Source: Ignavibacteria bacterium
GTDB taxonomy: Bacteria; Bacteroidota; Ignavibacteria; Kapaibacteriales; UBA4661
Reading direction: 5' to 3'
Assembly (NCBI GenBank): GCA_014654705.1
Contig: JACVZY010000001.1
Span: 45,974 to 109,973, forward strand
DNA: 64,000 bases
Each line of letters begins with the position of its first letter. Within the stretch, counting starts at the first letter, position 1. The notes beneath the pieces were generated by a model that was not told where the DNA came from, did no database searches, and saw nothing but the letters and a program-made list of their open reading frames with translations. Positions 34,178 to 43,173 of the stretch are shown in pieces. A program made the position numbers and the translations under genes.

Positions 34178-34684
34178 TTATTTCTTTCGTGTTAAATTTC
34201 TCACCGATAACGAAAGACTGTCAAGCGCTTTATCACCAAAGACACTATCCATCCTATGCTCAATTAGGGTATTGGGAGCTAATCGAATAACACTGTTAAA
34301 ATAGTCTTTCCTTTTCGGATTATACGGATAAGTGTTCATTGTATTAGTGCGCACATCTTTTAGAGTGTAGTCAAACGATAAAGTGTCCGATGAAATATTC
34401 TTAATCTTGAGTTTGAGTGCATAAGAATACCAACCACTCGAAAAAATACGGATACTGTAAAAATCCATTATGGCGACCCTTTCCATTAGTGCACTATCAA
34501 TAATTCCTAGATTTCGGCTAGAATAAGGACTCTCTTCGATTGCACCGTCGGTAGGAATTCTGGGCGTGGTTAAAGCAGTCCCTCTATTTATGTGTACAGC
34601 TACCCATGGATCTGGAGAGCATGAAAGAAGTGCTAGCACCAGCAATCCTAAGCTCAATAGTCTAATAGCTTTTTTCAATTTCAT
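34178..34684 (-). CDS. hypothetical lipoprotein
   Basis: 168 residues from the ATG at 34684, which has GGAG eight bases upstream. A lipobox (SLGLLVLALLSC, Cys about 22) is clear. The mature part contains beta-rich segments (YSIRIFSSGWYSYALKLKIKN, DTLSFDYTLKDV) and no recognisable catalytic motif. I do not recognise the family. It is followed on the same strand by nothing within 100 bases and preceded by about 190 bases without a clear gene. Confidence 0.75.
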   Translation of the reverse strand: MKLKKAIRLLSLGLLVLALLSCSPDPWVAVHINRGTALTTPRIPTDGAIEESPYSSRNLGIIDSALMERVAIMDFYSIRIFSSGWYSYALKLKIKNISSDTLSFDYTLKDVRTNTMNTYPYNPKRKDYFNSVIRLAPNTLIEHRMDSVFGDKALDSLSLSVRNLTRKK

Positions 34685-34889
34685 AACGTACTCCAATTAT
34701 TTTGTGAATTGTTTGCATTTTGAATACTGGAAGTTGTTGTAATCAATTCTCCACAGTTAAACTCGGAATAGCAGCAAATTCCATTTCCTTACCTGCGTTG
34801 AGGATGAGGTCAAGTAAAAACAATGTTTCTCTCAAAATACCTAAAACTTTGAACAACGGAAAAAACACACACAAAAGAACGTACGGCTC

Positions 34890-35270
34890 TCACACCGTCT
34901 TGCCCTTCGGCTCCGGCAGTACGCCCAAATGTGTATGACGAAAGCTGCTTGTATACTTCAGCCCGTAACCCCAGATTCTATCGAATGCCGCGTGTCCGAA
35001 AAGCATCACGCCCACGAGCATCAGCGCAGCATTTCCCGTCCAGAAACCTATACCATACACCGCAAGCCCCAGTGCGCGGTGATGCCCAAGATTATAGCCA
35101 AACGCACCAATGCGAGGATTGATAAGGTAGCCAAGCATAAAAATATCCGGAATAAACAGCAGCACCGGAAACCACCACCACGCAAAGGGCAGCGTACTAA
35201 AAACGACGACTGAAAGAGCGAAGAGCGCGACTTCTTCTAGCTTTAGGGTTACGTTCATTGGCGTTGTCAT
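34890..35270 (-). CDS. DUF4260 family membrane protein
   Basis: 126 residues with four transmembrane segments. Conserved blocks are PDIFMLGYLINPRIGAFGYN, HHRALGLAV and the C-terminal HAAFDRIWGYGLKYTSSF then FRHTHLG. The function of DUF4260 is unknown. GGAG precedes the ATG. It lies 134 bases downstream of a CRP-family regulator gene on the same strand, so the regulator may control it. Confidence 0.9.
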   Translation of the reverse strand: MTTPMNVTLKLEEVALFALSVVVFSTLPFAWWWFPVLLFIPDIFMLGYLINPRIGAFGYNLGHHRALGLAVYGIGFWTGNAALMLVGVMLFGHAAFDRIWGYGLKYTSSFRHTHLGVLPEPKGKTV

Positions 35271-35404
35271 CAGGATTCTCCAAAAAGTTGGTAAAAATGC
35301 TGTACTTCCGTTTGATTGGTATTTGTGCTGAAGTACAAGGCAAATTTCGGAGAATTGGTAGAGACCACACTTTACAATTGTTAAGAAATTCGATGCTGCG
35401 AAGA

Positions 35405-36004
35405 TTACACACTAAAACGAGCACGGATGCGGCTGAGAGAGACGGGCGTTATTCCCAAATACGATGCGATATACTGCTGTGGCACACGTTCCAAAATTTT
35501 CGTGCGATGGCTTTTCACAAGGCGCTCATAGCGTTCTTCGGGCGAATACATGAGGTGTTCCAGAAGACGTTCTTCCAGCCCCAAACCAAGATATTCCGCA
35601 AGTTTCCGTCCGAAGTGCTCCCACGCATGATAACGGTCGTAGAGCACTTCAAGCGTACTATAAGGAAACGTGAGTATTTCTGCACTCTCCATTGTTTCGA
35701 TACAAACCAAACTCGGTTTTTTACCAATAAAACTCATATAACCACCAACCAAAGCACCCTCGAAAAAAAAGTATGTAGTCAGTTCATCGCCTTCAGGCGT
35801 GATATAGTACTGCCGGAGACTGCCCGCCATAACGAACCCGACAGTATTCGAGACCTCACCAAACCGCACAAACACGTGCTTCTTTGGCATTGGACGTAAA
35901 ACCATTTCTTTTGCCAGTTCGCCCCACTCTTCATCCGAGAATGTTACAAATGCTTTCAGGTATGCCCGCAGTGCTTGGGAAGCAGCTTCAAGATTGGTGT
36001 TCAT
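35405..36004 (-). CDS. CRP/FNR-family transcriptional regulator
   Basis: 199 residues. N-terminal cyclic-nucleotide-binding fold (VFVRFGEVSNTVGFVMAGSLRQY, YFFFEGALVGGYMSF) and a C-terminal helix-turn-helix (VPQQYIASYLGITPVSLSRIRARF). The family in Bacteroidota is often called Crp/Fnr but lacks clear cAMP-contact residues here, and no Fe-S cysteines are present, so it is not an FNR-type oxygen sensor. Ligand unknown. Its likely target is the downstream DUF4260 gene. Confidence 0.92.
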   Translation of the reverse strand: MNTNLEAASQALRAYLKAFVTFSDEEWGELAKEMVLRPMPKKHVFVRFGEVSNTVGFVMAGSLRQYYITPEGDELTTYFFFEGALVGGYMSFIGKKPSLVCIETMESAEILTFPYSTLEVLYDRYHAWEHFGRKLAEYLGLGLEERLLEHLMYSPEERYERLVKSHRTKILERVPQQYIASYLGITPVSLSRIRARFSV

Positions 36005-36199
36005 TAGTGTTCGTTGTTGAAAAAATGTTGCTCACGTAGGCTATAAACAATTATTCGCCAAAAATACACAAAAATGCGACAAACATCGCCGACGCTCAAA
36101 GCTGCATAGATTCGCACCGACTTTTCGATATTTTTCGTATATTTCATGTGCGAAACCTCTTACCCGCAATGCTACACTTTCCAAAGAGCACCAAGAATT

Positions 36200-36955
36200 A
36201 TGGAAACTCTTCTCTCAAAAGAAATGTTCCCCGCTATGCGGAACATCGTAACGGAGGACGACGAGCCTGTGGACAATATTTTTTCCGAAAAGCAGCAGCG
36301 TCTTCTGACCGAAACGCTGAACACCGCATGGGATAGCAAAGGACGTACGTTCTTCGCTGCCGCCAATGTAGGCATTTTTTACGCCCTCCACGAACCGCCG
36401 CTGGTGCCGGATGTGTTTTTGAGCATGGACGTACAGCCCCGCGAAGAATGGAACGATAAAGACCGCCGCACGTACTTTTGCTGGGAATTCGGCAAGCCGC
36501 CGGAGGTGGCGATTGAGATTGTCTCCAACCGCAAAGGCGGCGAACTCTCGCGTAAGTTCCGTGACTACGCACGGCTCAACGTCTGGTACTACATCGTTTT
36601 CGACCCATTCGGTGAACTCAAAAAAGCACTGGATGGCGAAAATTTCCGTGCGTACGAACTTCATCACAGCAGTTATTCACCGATGAATGACTTTTGGATG
36701 GAAGAAATCGGTCTGGGCATACGCCTTTGGGAAGGCGAATACGAAGGCTGGCATGCAACATGGCTACGGTGGTGCGATGAACGCGGCAATCTGATTCCGA
36801 CTGGTAAAGAGCGGTCTGAGCAGGAAAATCAACGCGCGGAAGCAGAAGCCCAACGTGCAGACACGGAAAAACTTCGAGCCGACAATGCCGAAGCAAAAGC
36901 CATGCGTCTTGCTGAGAAACTCCGTGCCTTAGGCATTGACCCCGAATCGGTCTAA
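36200..36955 (+). CDS. Uma2-family (DUF820) putative restriction-endonuclease-fold protein
   Basis: 251 residues from the ATG at 36200 (METLLSKEM); an ATG at 36146 is also in frame. The PD-(D/E)XK-like Uma2 core shows LVPDVFLSMDV, EVAIEIVSNRKGGELSRKFRDY and LNVWYYIVFDP. A C-terminal coiled coil (QENQRAEAEAQRADTEKLRA then AEKLRALGIDPESV) is the common tail of this family. Such genes are abundant in cyanobacteria and other phyla and have no settled role. It precedes etfB by 183 bases on the same strand, probably by chance. Confidence 0.88.
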   Translation: METLLSKEMFPAMRNIVTEDDEPVDNIFSEKQQRLLTETLNTAWDSKGRTFFAAANVGIFYALHEPPLVPDVFLSMDVQPREEWNDKDRRTYFCWEFGKPPEVAIEIVSNRKGGELSRKFRDYARLNVWYYIVFDPFGELKKALDGENFRAYELHHSSYSPMNDFWMEEIGLGIRLWEGEYEGWHATWLRWCDERGNLIPTGKERSEQENQRAEAEAQRADTEKLRADNAEAKAMRLAEKLRALGIDPESV

Positions 36956-37138
36956 GCAGCCACTTCTTCCGGCAATACATCAACTGCTATGCAGACAAAA
37001 TATTTCGCTTCGTGCGAAATCCTTTGCCTGCATAGCATTTTTTTTTGTAATTTTGTTTTCTCAACCGTTTACATCTCAACTACCGAAACAACGCTTCACT
37101 ACTACCTTTTTCACACATTTTCAGGAGAACCATTTAGC

Positions 37139-37882
37139 ATGAATATTCTCGTTGGTCTTTCCCAAGTGCCGGACACGACGACCAAAATCGTCATCGGCGC
37201 AGACAGCAAAGCGATTGATTCCAAAGGCGTTAAATACATTATGAACCCCTACGACGAGTTTGCACTCGAAGAAGCATTGCGCCTGAAAGAGAAAAATGGC
37301 GGAACTGTAACAGCCGTAACCGTCGGCGGCGACACCGCGAAAGACGTACTGCGCACTGCCCTTGCGCTCCAAGTAGATAAGGCAATTTTCATCAAATCCG
37401 ACAGCGCTGATTCGTTCGTTATTGCAAGCAATCTTGCTGCTGTGGCTCAAGAATCAAAGCCGGACGTGATTCTTTTTGGTCGTCAAAGCATTGATTACGA
37501 TTCATTCCAAGTTGCGCCTATGGTGGCTGAACTTCTGGACTTGCCGTCGGTAACAATGACCTCCAAACTGGAAATCAACGGCACAAGCCTAACAGCAGAG
37601 CGCGACATCGAAGGCGGCAAAGAGACAGTATCGGCGAGCCTTCCTGCGGTTATTTCCGCACAAAAGGGCTTGAACGAACCTCGCTACCCGAAATTGCCGG
37701 ACATTATGAAAGCAAAGTCGAAGCCAATCGAAGAACGTGCAGCTACCGCTACGGCGGCTCGCACAGAAGTCGTGGGCATGGAATTGCCTGCTGCTAAAGG
37801 CAAGGGCAAAATTTTTGGCGATTCCGATGGCGATATTTCGGAACTTGTAAAATTGCTGCACGAAGAAGCGAAAGTTATTTAA
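37139..37882 (+). CDS. etfB: electron transfer flavoprotein beta subunit
   Basis: 247 residues from the ATG at 37139, which follows CAGGAG. Typical EtfB sequence: MNILVGLSQVPDT, IMNPYDEFALEEALRLKEK, GRQSIDYDSFQVAPMVAEL, EGGKETVSASLPAVISAQKG, EPRYPKLPDIMKAK. It binds AMP and pairs with EtfA, which carries FAD, to pass electrons from acyl-CoA or similar dehydrogenases to the quinone pool. An in-frame upstream start at 36989 is rejected. The etfA gene follows after 218 bases that hold a palindromic repeat. Confidence 0.96.
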   Translation: MNILVGLSQVPDTTTKIVIGADSKAIDSKGVKYIMNPYDEFALEEALRLKEKNGGTVTAVTVGGDTAKDVLRTALALQVDKAIFIKSDSADSFVIASNLAAVAQESKPDVILFGRQSIDYDSFQVAPMVAELLDLPSVTMTSKLEINGTSLTAERDIEGGKETVSASLPAVISAQKGLNEPRYPKLPDIMKAKSKPIEERAATATAARTEVVGMELPAAKGKGKIFGDSDGDISELVKLLHEEAKVI

Positions 37883-37923
37883 GGATTGCTCAAAAAAACA
37901 ACGTATCAATTTTTTTAGGATTC

Positions 37924-38013
37924 GGTGGCACAGACAGTCTTGTCTGTGAGGTTTGAAGCTCCTTTCAAAGAACTACACAGGCAAGCTGAGCGCGGCGCTC
38001 AGCCTGTGCCACC
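37924..38013. repeat. dispersed palindromic repeat, copy A (between etfB and etfA)
   Basis: The element is bounded by GGTGGCACAG and CTGTGCCACC. Inside are the small hairpin ACAGAC-agtctt-GTCTGT and a second palindrome CTGAGCGC-g-GCGCTCAG. Its left arm matches, in inverse orientation, the right arm of the copy at 47980-48054 over about 34 bases. It interrupts the etfB-etfA spacer. Confidence 0.85.
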
Positions 38014-38100
38014 AAGGAAAAATTGTCACCTTATTTTTGAACGAAACCTAATCAAGCATCATTCCTCATTTGTCAACAACTTATTTCTTTTCAAGCAACT

Positions 38101-39069
38101 ATGAAAATCCTCGCATATTTAGAAACTCTCGACGGTGCGCTCAAAAAAACAGCTTTTGAGACCATCACCGCCGCACAAACCCTTGCTAAACAGTCCGGCG
38201 GCTCAGTTGTCGGTTTAGTTATCGGTAGCGCAGACACCACTCAAGCAGGCGTGTACGGTCTTGCGGACTGTCTTGTCGCAAAACACGCGCACTTGGAAAA
38301 ACAATCAACGTCGGCATTTGCTGAAACCATCGCGCAAGCTGCAAAAGCAGAAAACGCTGATGTCGTCATCCTTCCAGCTTCCTCCACAGGAAAAGAAATT
38401 GCTCCGCGCCTTGCTGTGAAGCTCGAAGCCGGTCTTGCACCAGACACAGTTGCACACGAAATTGCAGGCGGAGACCTCGTCGCAACGCGCCCAGTCTATG
38501 CAGGCAAAGCTCGTTTGAAAGTAAAAATTACCACGGCGAAAAAAGTTGTTACCATTCGCCCCAACGTCTTTACGGCGAAAAAAGCGGATGCTGCGGCAAC
38601 CGTTGCAAACCGTGATTTTGCACCGAATTTGAGTGACAGCCACGTAAAAGCAACCGTTACCTCGGTTAGCCGCAACACAGGCAAACTCGACGTTGCCGAA
38701 GCAGATATCATCGTATCGGGCGGTCGCGGTCTGAAAGGACCGGAGAACTTCCATCTTGTCGAAAGCCTCGCCGGTACGCTTGGCGCAGCTGTGGGCGCTT
38801 CCCGCGCTGTGGTGGATGCAGGCTGGAGACCGCACGGCGAGCAGGTCGGACAAACCGGTAAAACCGTTTCGCCGACGCTCTACATCGCTGCGGGCATTTC
38901 GGGTGCCATTCAGCACCTTGCCGGAATGTCGTCATCGAAGGTAATCGTGGCTATTAACAAAGACAAAGACGCACCGATTTTCCAAATTGCCGATTACGGT
39001 ATCGTGGGTGATGCCTTTGAAGTATTGCCGAAATTAACCGAAAAAGTAAAATCGGTTGTACACAGATAA
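38101..39069 (+). CDS. etfA: electron transfer flavoprotein alpha subunit
   Basis: 322 residues. The C-terminal FAD domain is diagnostic: IIVSGGRGLKGPENFHL, LGAAVGASRAVVDAGWRP, QVGQTGKTVSPTLYIAAGIS, GAIQHLAGMSSSKVIVAIN and ADYGIVGDAFEVLP. With EtfB it forms the soluble flavoprotein that collects electrons from beta-oxidation-type dehydrogenases. A terminator follows the stop at 39111-39160. No ETF-quinone oxidoreductase gene is seen nearby. Confidence 0.97.
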   Translation: MKILAYLETLDGALKKTAFETITAAQTLAKQSGGSVVGLVIGSADTTQAGVYGLADCLVAKHAHLEKQSTSAFAETIAQAAKAENADVVILPASSTGKEIAPRLAVKLEAGLAPDTVAHEIAGGDLVATRPVYAGKARLKVKITTAKKVVTIRPNVFTAKKADAAATVANRDFAPNLSDSHVKATVTSVSRNTGKLDVAEADIIVSGGRGLKGPENFHLVESLAGTLGAAVGASRAVVDAGWRPHGEQVGQTGKTVSPTLYIAAGISGAIQHLAGMSSSKVIVAINKDKDAPIFQIADYGIVGDAFEVLPKLTEKVKSVVHR

Positions 39070-39110
39070 TTTTGCATCAGTAGCACTACTGGCTACTCCG
39101 TAAAAATTTC

Positions 39111-39160
39111 AAAAACCTGATGCTTAGGGCAATTGTGCAAAAGTGTCAGGTTTTTTTATT
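39111..39160 (+). terminator. intrinsic terminator after etfA
   Basis: AAAAACCTGA at 39111-39120 pairs with TCAGGTTTTT at 39146-39155, with a 25-base loop that has minor internal pairing, followed by further T residues. The remaining bases up to 39387 are AT-rich and hold no gene that I can see. Confidence 0.75.
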
Positions 39161-39387
39161 TTTTTTCTACACGACATTTTTTTCAATTTCAGTATAAAAA
39201 ATTATCGTCGGCGTTTGGTTTATCGCAGATTTGTATGTAATTTTCTTGTTGTTCAGTCGTCTGTATAATTGCGCCTTTTGATGGTTCTTCTATCTCAAGC
39301 CGCTTTATTCCTTGAGTTGCAAAATTCCAATTCCCAATTTTGTGATTTTTGTCCTAAATAAGTTTCAAATAATTGAGGTATTTTACC

Positions 39388-40035
39388 GTGAGCAAAGTCC
39401 AAGTTGAAATTTTAGGCATTTCCACCAGCCCCTCTAGCAACGGCGCATATGCGCTTATCTTGCAGGAATCCGACGGGCAACGCCGTTTACCGATTGTGAT
39501 TGGTGCTTTTGAAGCGCAGGCAATCGCTCTTGAAATGGAAGGCATACGCCCACCACGCCCGATGACCCACGATTTGATGAAAATTTCGATGGAAACACTC
39601 GGCGCTTCGCTTGTAGAAGTGGTCATTAACGACCTGAACGATGGGACGTTTTATGCGCAGCTTATTCTGGACACCACATCGGTTGAAATAGATGCTCGCC
39701 CCAGCGACGCAATCGCACTTGCTGTGCGCTTTCAGGCACCGATTTATGTGTCGGAAGATGTTATCAATGAAGCAGGGTTTATTCCTGAAGGCAATGATGC
39801 CGATGCGCCTGATGAGGAGGAGGAAGATGACAGCGACCGCTTCCTACGCGCTACTCAAAGCGATGATGAGGACGACGATACTCTCCCAAGTACAAAACCG
39901 GAGCCGAAGCAAACCCCCAAGCCCAAGACCCGCTTGGAGGCATTAAAGCAGGATTTGGACAAAGCTATTGCGCAAGAAGATTACGAAAAAGCGGCGACTT
40001 TGCGTGATGAAATTGCTGAACTTTCCCAAGAATAA
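39388..40035 (+). CDS. bifunctional nuclease (DUF151/BFN) with C-terminal UvrB/C motif
   Basis: 215 residues starting with GTG at 39388, nine bases after a GAGG. Residues 1-135 form the BFN domain (VEILGISTSPSSNGAYALIL, RLPIVIGAFEAQAIALEME, RPMTHDLM, VEIDARPSDAIALAVRFQAPIYV). A very acidic linker (DAPDEEEEDDSDR) leads to a UVR motif (LEALKQDLDKAIAQEDYEKAA). Plant and bacterial relatives show DNase/RNase activity; the UVR tail suggests contact with a repair or protease complex. A TTG at 39373 is in frame but lacks a ribosome site. Confidence 0.92.
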   Translation: MSKVQVEILGISTSPSSNGAYALILQESDGQRRLPIVIGAFEAQAIALEMEGIRPPRPMTHDLMKISMETLGASLVEVVINDLNDGTFYAQLILDTTSVEIDARPSDAIALAVRFQAPIYVSEDVINEAGFIPEGNDADAPDEEEEDDSDRFLRATQSDDEDDDTLPSTKPEPKQTPKPKTRLEALKQDLDKAIAQEDYEKAATLRDEIAELSQE

Positions 40036-40153
40036 TGAGAAAAGTTTCGCGCTTTTGAAATTTTTTCTTGCCATCCCAAAAACAATTTCGTATATTTGAA
40101 GTCTTGCATCAAGCGACGCGCTCTTGTTGTTGCAATCGCCCAGCAAGACAGTC

Positions 40154-40227
40154 GCCGAAGTAGCTCAGCTGGTTAGAGCAATGGAATCATAATCCATGTG
40201 TCGGGGGTTCAAGTCCCTCCTTCGGTA
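40154..40227 (+). tRNA. tRNA-Met (CAU), elongator or possibly tRNA-Ile2
   Basis: A 74-base cloverleaf: acceptor GCCGAAG/CTTCGGT (G1-U72 wobble), D arm GCTCAGCTGGTTAGAGC, anticodon stem ATGGA/TCCAT with loop ATCATAA giving anticodon CAU, T arm GGGGG/CCCTC around TTCAAGT, discriminator A. The anticodon stem lacks the three G-C pairs of the initiator, so this is not tRNA-fMet. Sequence alone does not rule out the lysidine-modified tRNA-Ile(CAU). CCA is not encoded. Confidence 0.95.
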
Positions 40228-40275
40228 CGAGTTGAGCAACGGTTTCTCCCCTAACTGTTGCGCTAAGATGCTCAC

Positions 40276-40311
40276 ACCTGATATGGCTTCGGCTATATCG
40301 GGTTTTTTTTT
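40276..40311 (+). terminator. intrinsic terminator after tRNA-Met
   Basis: ACCTGATATGGC, a TTCG loop and GCTATATCGGGT form a stem with few mismatches followed by nine T residues. It ends the tRNA transcript and overlaps the last codons of the convergent decarboxylase gene, whose stop is at 40293-40295. Confidence 0.9.
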
Positions 40312-41777
40312 GCCCGTTCCGAACTTTTACTCCTTACTTCTCGTCGAAATACCTCTTGGTACACCTCCGTAAGCTCATTCCACGCCACTTCCACGTCTTC
40401 TTGCTGCGTTTGCCAATTTACCAAAGCCGCCCGCAAACACCACACACCGTTGTAGAGCGTCGGAGTCATAAATACTTTGCCCCGGTGGTTTAAGGTGTCT
40501 AAAAAGCCCATCACTGCTTCTCTCTCCAATTGAGTACCATTCAAATCCTTCACCGAAAAGCAAACCACATTCAGTCGCACAGGGGCTTGCAAAGCAAACG
40601 TGGTGCTTGCGCTGATGCGCTCACCAAGCTGTCGTGCCAGTGCGATATTCCGCTCAACAATTTCCCGATAGCCCTCTTTGCCGTATGCCACAAGCGTACA
40701 CCACGCCGGCAACGCACGAAAACGACGAGAATTTTCCGGCACAAAATTCAGATAGGAAAAATTATCGGCTGGATTGCCTAAATACGGTGCACTGGAGTTT
40801 TGGAAGGTTTGCATTTGCAAAGCTGCATAGCGCTCATGAACAAAAAACACAGCACTATCATACGGCACATTCAGCCATTTATGGCAGTCCACCGTGATAC
40901 TATCGGCTTCTTCCCAGCCTGCCAAAAGGTGTTTATGCGCGGGCGAACAGGCAGCAAACGCACCAAAAGCCGCATCAATGTGCCACCAGAACCTATAGCG
41001 TTCACGCAAGCGGCGAATTGCAAGCATCTCATCATAATCCACCGTATTGACCGTGCCGCCGCTTGAAATGAGAATAACGTGCTTACCTTCATGCTCTTGT
41101 AATAGCGCCTCTAAATGCTTTACATCAAGTGCCTCACGCCCGCTTGGCTTATCAACAATCACCACATTGCTACTTCCCAAACCGAGCATGGACAACGCCT
41201 TGAGTGAGGAAGAATGTGGCGTTGCGGACAGTACAACGGGACTTTCGCCGCCACTCATTGCTTTTACAAGCCCTTCCCTTGCAATATCGTTTCCAGCCCG
41301 TGCTCCCGCCCACTGCCGTGCCACAGCGAGGCACGTAAAATTTGACATTGTAGCTCCGCTGACAAAACCGCCCATAAAATGCGCAGGCAAATCCAGTAAT
41401 TCTCGTATCATGCCGATTGTTTGCTGTTCCACAAGTGCGGTCATATCGCCCGGACCATTCAGGCTCTGTGTGTTTTGGTCAATCGTGGAAGTTATCCAAT
41501 CGCCCATGAGCGCGGCTGGCGTAACGCCACCGGTCACATAGCCCCAGTAGCGCGCGCCGGGCGAAGCGACAAAGAGCGATTGCATTTTCTCTTGGATATA
41601 CGTCATCGTAGAAGCCGCTCCCCATCCTGTTTCTGGTAAAGAAAGCTGCGGCAAAAAGGACTCCGCATTATCGGTTGGCATGGCATTTAATCGCTGAAGA
41701 TATTCTGCCGCATAGCGCTGGACGGATTCGGTTAAAGCGCTGATATTTTCTGCATCGCGCTGAAGAACATTCGTCAT
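40293..41777 (-). CDS. PLP-dependent group II decarboxylase (aromatic/acidic amino acid type)
   Basis: 494 residues. PLP fold type I with the catalytic Lys in DSITVDCHKWLNVPYDSAV (about 300), WWHIDAAFGAF for the cofactor Asp, SSGGTVNTVDYDEM and an N-terminal ARYWGYVTGG. The family includes aromatic L-amino acid, tyrosine, glutamate and 2,4-diaminobutyrate decarboxylases; the substrate is not clear. The product is cytosolic and makes an amine. The last codons are built from the terminator of the convergent tRNA. An aspartate-racemase-like gene lies upstream on the same strand, 67 bases away. Confidence 0.9.
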   Translation of the reverse strand: MTNVLQRDAENISALTESVQRYAAEYLQRLNAMPTDNAESFLPQLSLPETGWGAASTMTYIQEKMQSLFVASPGARYWGYVTGGVTPAALMGDWITSTIDQNTQSLNGPGDMTALVEQQTIGMIRELLDLPAHFMGGFVSGATMSNFTCLAVARQWAGARAGNDIAREGLVKAMSGGESPVVLSATPHSSSLKALSMLGLGSSNVVIVDKPSGREALDVKHLEALLQEHEGKHVILISSGGTVNTVDYDEMLAIRRLRERYRFWWHIDAAFGAFAACSPAHKHLLAGWEEADSITVDCHKWLNVPYDSAVFFVHERYAALQMQTFQNSSAPYLGNPADNFSYLNFVPENSRRFRALPAWCTLVAYGKEGYREIVERNIALARQLGERISASTTFALQAPVRLNVVCFSVKDLNGTQLEREAVMGFLDTLNHRGKVFMTPTLYNGVWCLRAALVNWQTQQEDVEVAWNELTEVYQEVFRREVRSKSSERAKKNPI

Positions 41778-41844
41778 ACATTGACCTCTCTAAAAAAATT
41801 TATTGTGATGTAATTGTACAATACCTGGTTTTGTTTACTGGCTT

Positions 41845-42528
41845 TTAATCAGAAAGTGCAAATTTTACAATAGCTTGCGAATGAATTTTTGTTGTATCAA
41901 AAACAGGAACAGATATATCTTCTTGTTTGATAAGCATTGGAATTTCGGTGCACCCCAGTATTATTCCCTCAGCACCTCGCTGAATAAGCTCATCAATTAT
42001 AGCAATATACGACCTCCGCGTCTTTTCACTAATTATTCCCGCGCCAAGTTCTTCCTTTACCGTTTGTTGAATAAAGTCTCTGGTTTCTTGTAACTCCGGT
42101 ATCAACGGTTCTATGCCCTCTTTTTTGAGTCCGTTTTTGTAAAAATCCATTTCCATTGTGACCTTTGTGCCCAGCAAACCGACTTTCTGAAGCCCTTGTT
42201 TCCGCACCTCGCCAGCTGTAGCAGTCACGATGTGAATAAAGGGCAGTGCAATTTTTTTTTGTAGTTGTTCCGCTTCGCGGTGAGCTGTATTTGCACAAAG
42301 CGCAATTGCCTCAACGCCGCTTTTTTTCAGGCTTTCACAAGCATTCAGCAATATATCAAAGGAATTGTTCCAGCTTTTTGCTTGAACATCACCAAAGTTC
42401 AACGAATAAATAACACATTCGGCAAACTGCAAGCCGCCCAGTTTCTTGTTAACACCTTCATTGATAAACCGATAATAATCCATCGTCGAAACCCAGCTTA
42501 TCCCACCGACCAGCCCTATTTTTTTCAT
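41845..42528 (-). CDS. aspartate/glutamate racemase family protein
   Basis: 227 residues from the ATG at 42528 (MKKIGLVGGISW); a longer frame begins at 42594. The two catalytic cysteines are in ALCANTAHREAE and GIILGCTEIPML, and GKLGVNYYYR-like YYRFINEGV fits. These PLP-independent enzymes interconvert D- and L-amino acids through thiolate pairs. It could supply D-aspartate or D-glutamate, or act on another substrate, and possibly pairs with the decarboxylase gene downstream. Confidence 0.9.
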   Translation of the reverse strand: MKKIGLVGGISWVSTMDYYRFINEGVNKKLGGLQFAECVIYSLNFGDVQAKSWNNSFDILLNACESLKKSGVEAIALCANTAHREAEQLQKKIALPFIHIVTATAGEVRKQGLQKVGLLGTKVTMEMDFYKNGLKKEGIEPLIPELQETRDFIQQTVKEELGAGIISEKTRRSYIAIIDELIQRGAEGIILGCTEIPMLIKQEDISVPVFDTTKIHSQAIVKFALSD

Positions 42529-42594
42529 ACGTTTCTTTGTTTTTTGTTCATAACAAGATTTTGACAATAGAACTTTCGCAAACAACCGAGGCAA

Positions 42595-42990
42595 AGGGGA
42601 ATGAAAACCCTTGCTACATCAAGACTTGCGGAACAAGAGATTTCAAACTATTACCCACAAATGCGGGGCTTTGCAAAAATTCTAGACAATTTTATTTTGC
42701 CAGACCCAAATTACAATAGGTTGCGCCAACCAAAACAGATACAGAAAATATTTATTTTGCCATTACAGTTTATCGTAGAAACAAGGAATACAAGATTGTG
42801 TAAGAATTATTTTACCATTAGGAGTACGCAAAAAGCATATTCCTTTATTTCTTTTTTCAGCAACAACTTACCGACACTACAAAAATAAAAACTTGCGTTT
42901 CGCAAATTCCTTCCTTACATTAGTTGCGTCAAGAATAGCTATTTTTGCCCGCTCTTGATACCAATTTTTCCTCAAATCCAACGCCCCCAA
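42595..42990. other. gene-poor region upstream of the sulfate operon leader
   Basis: About 400 AT-rich bases. A 95-codon plus-strand frame at 42601-42888 has biased but unremarkable composition and no family resemblance, so I do not call it a gene. TATTTTTG at 42940-42947 matches the Bacteroidetes -7 promoter element TAnnTTTG and would place a transcript start just upstream of the Cys-rich frame, but no convincing -33 partner is seen. Confidence 0.4.
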
Positions 42991-43173
42991 ATGGCATTTT
43001 CACTCATCATATCATCGTTTCTTGCTCCCCGCAAGTCCGGCAACGCCACCAAGCGTAGCCCGATGATGGCTTTGATGATGTGCCAAACACAGCTTTGCTG
43101 TTCGATGTGCTTTACCATGATGATGTGCTGCTGCATGATGATGATGTGCTGCTGCCGAATCATGTGTAACTAA
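42991..43173 (+). CDS. Cys/Met-rich leader peptide upstream of the sulfate-assimilation operon
   Basis: A plus-strand frame ends at 43173; candidate ATG starts are 42991 (60 residues) and 43063 (36 residues, MMALMMCQTQLCCSMCF). The last 36 residues contain 11 Cys and 13 Met, with two Cys-Cys-Cys runs at 43126-43134 and 43147-43155 inside an ATG/TGC-rich direct repeat. It has no domain and no transmembrane pattern. It lies 137 bases upstream of the first sulfate-assimilation gene on the same strand, and its stop lies in the left arm of a perfect 13-bp inverted repeat. A leader that stalls ribosomes when charged tRNA-Cys is scarce is the natural reading. Alternatives are a metal-binding peptide or chance. 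The opposite strand reads His/Ala-rich. Confidence 0.6.
   Translation: MAFSLIISSFLAPRKSGNATKRSPMMALMMCQTQLCCSMCFTMMMCCCMMMMCCCRIMCN

Noticed and set aside
34738..34861. short minus-strand frame reading LFLLDLILNAGKEMEFA
   Set aside because: Looks protein-like but lacks a clear start and any family; at most a gene remnant.
42601..42888. 95-codon plus-strand frame in the gap before the sulfate operon
   Set aside because: No motif, AT-rich composition and no ribosome site; probably chance.
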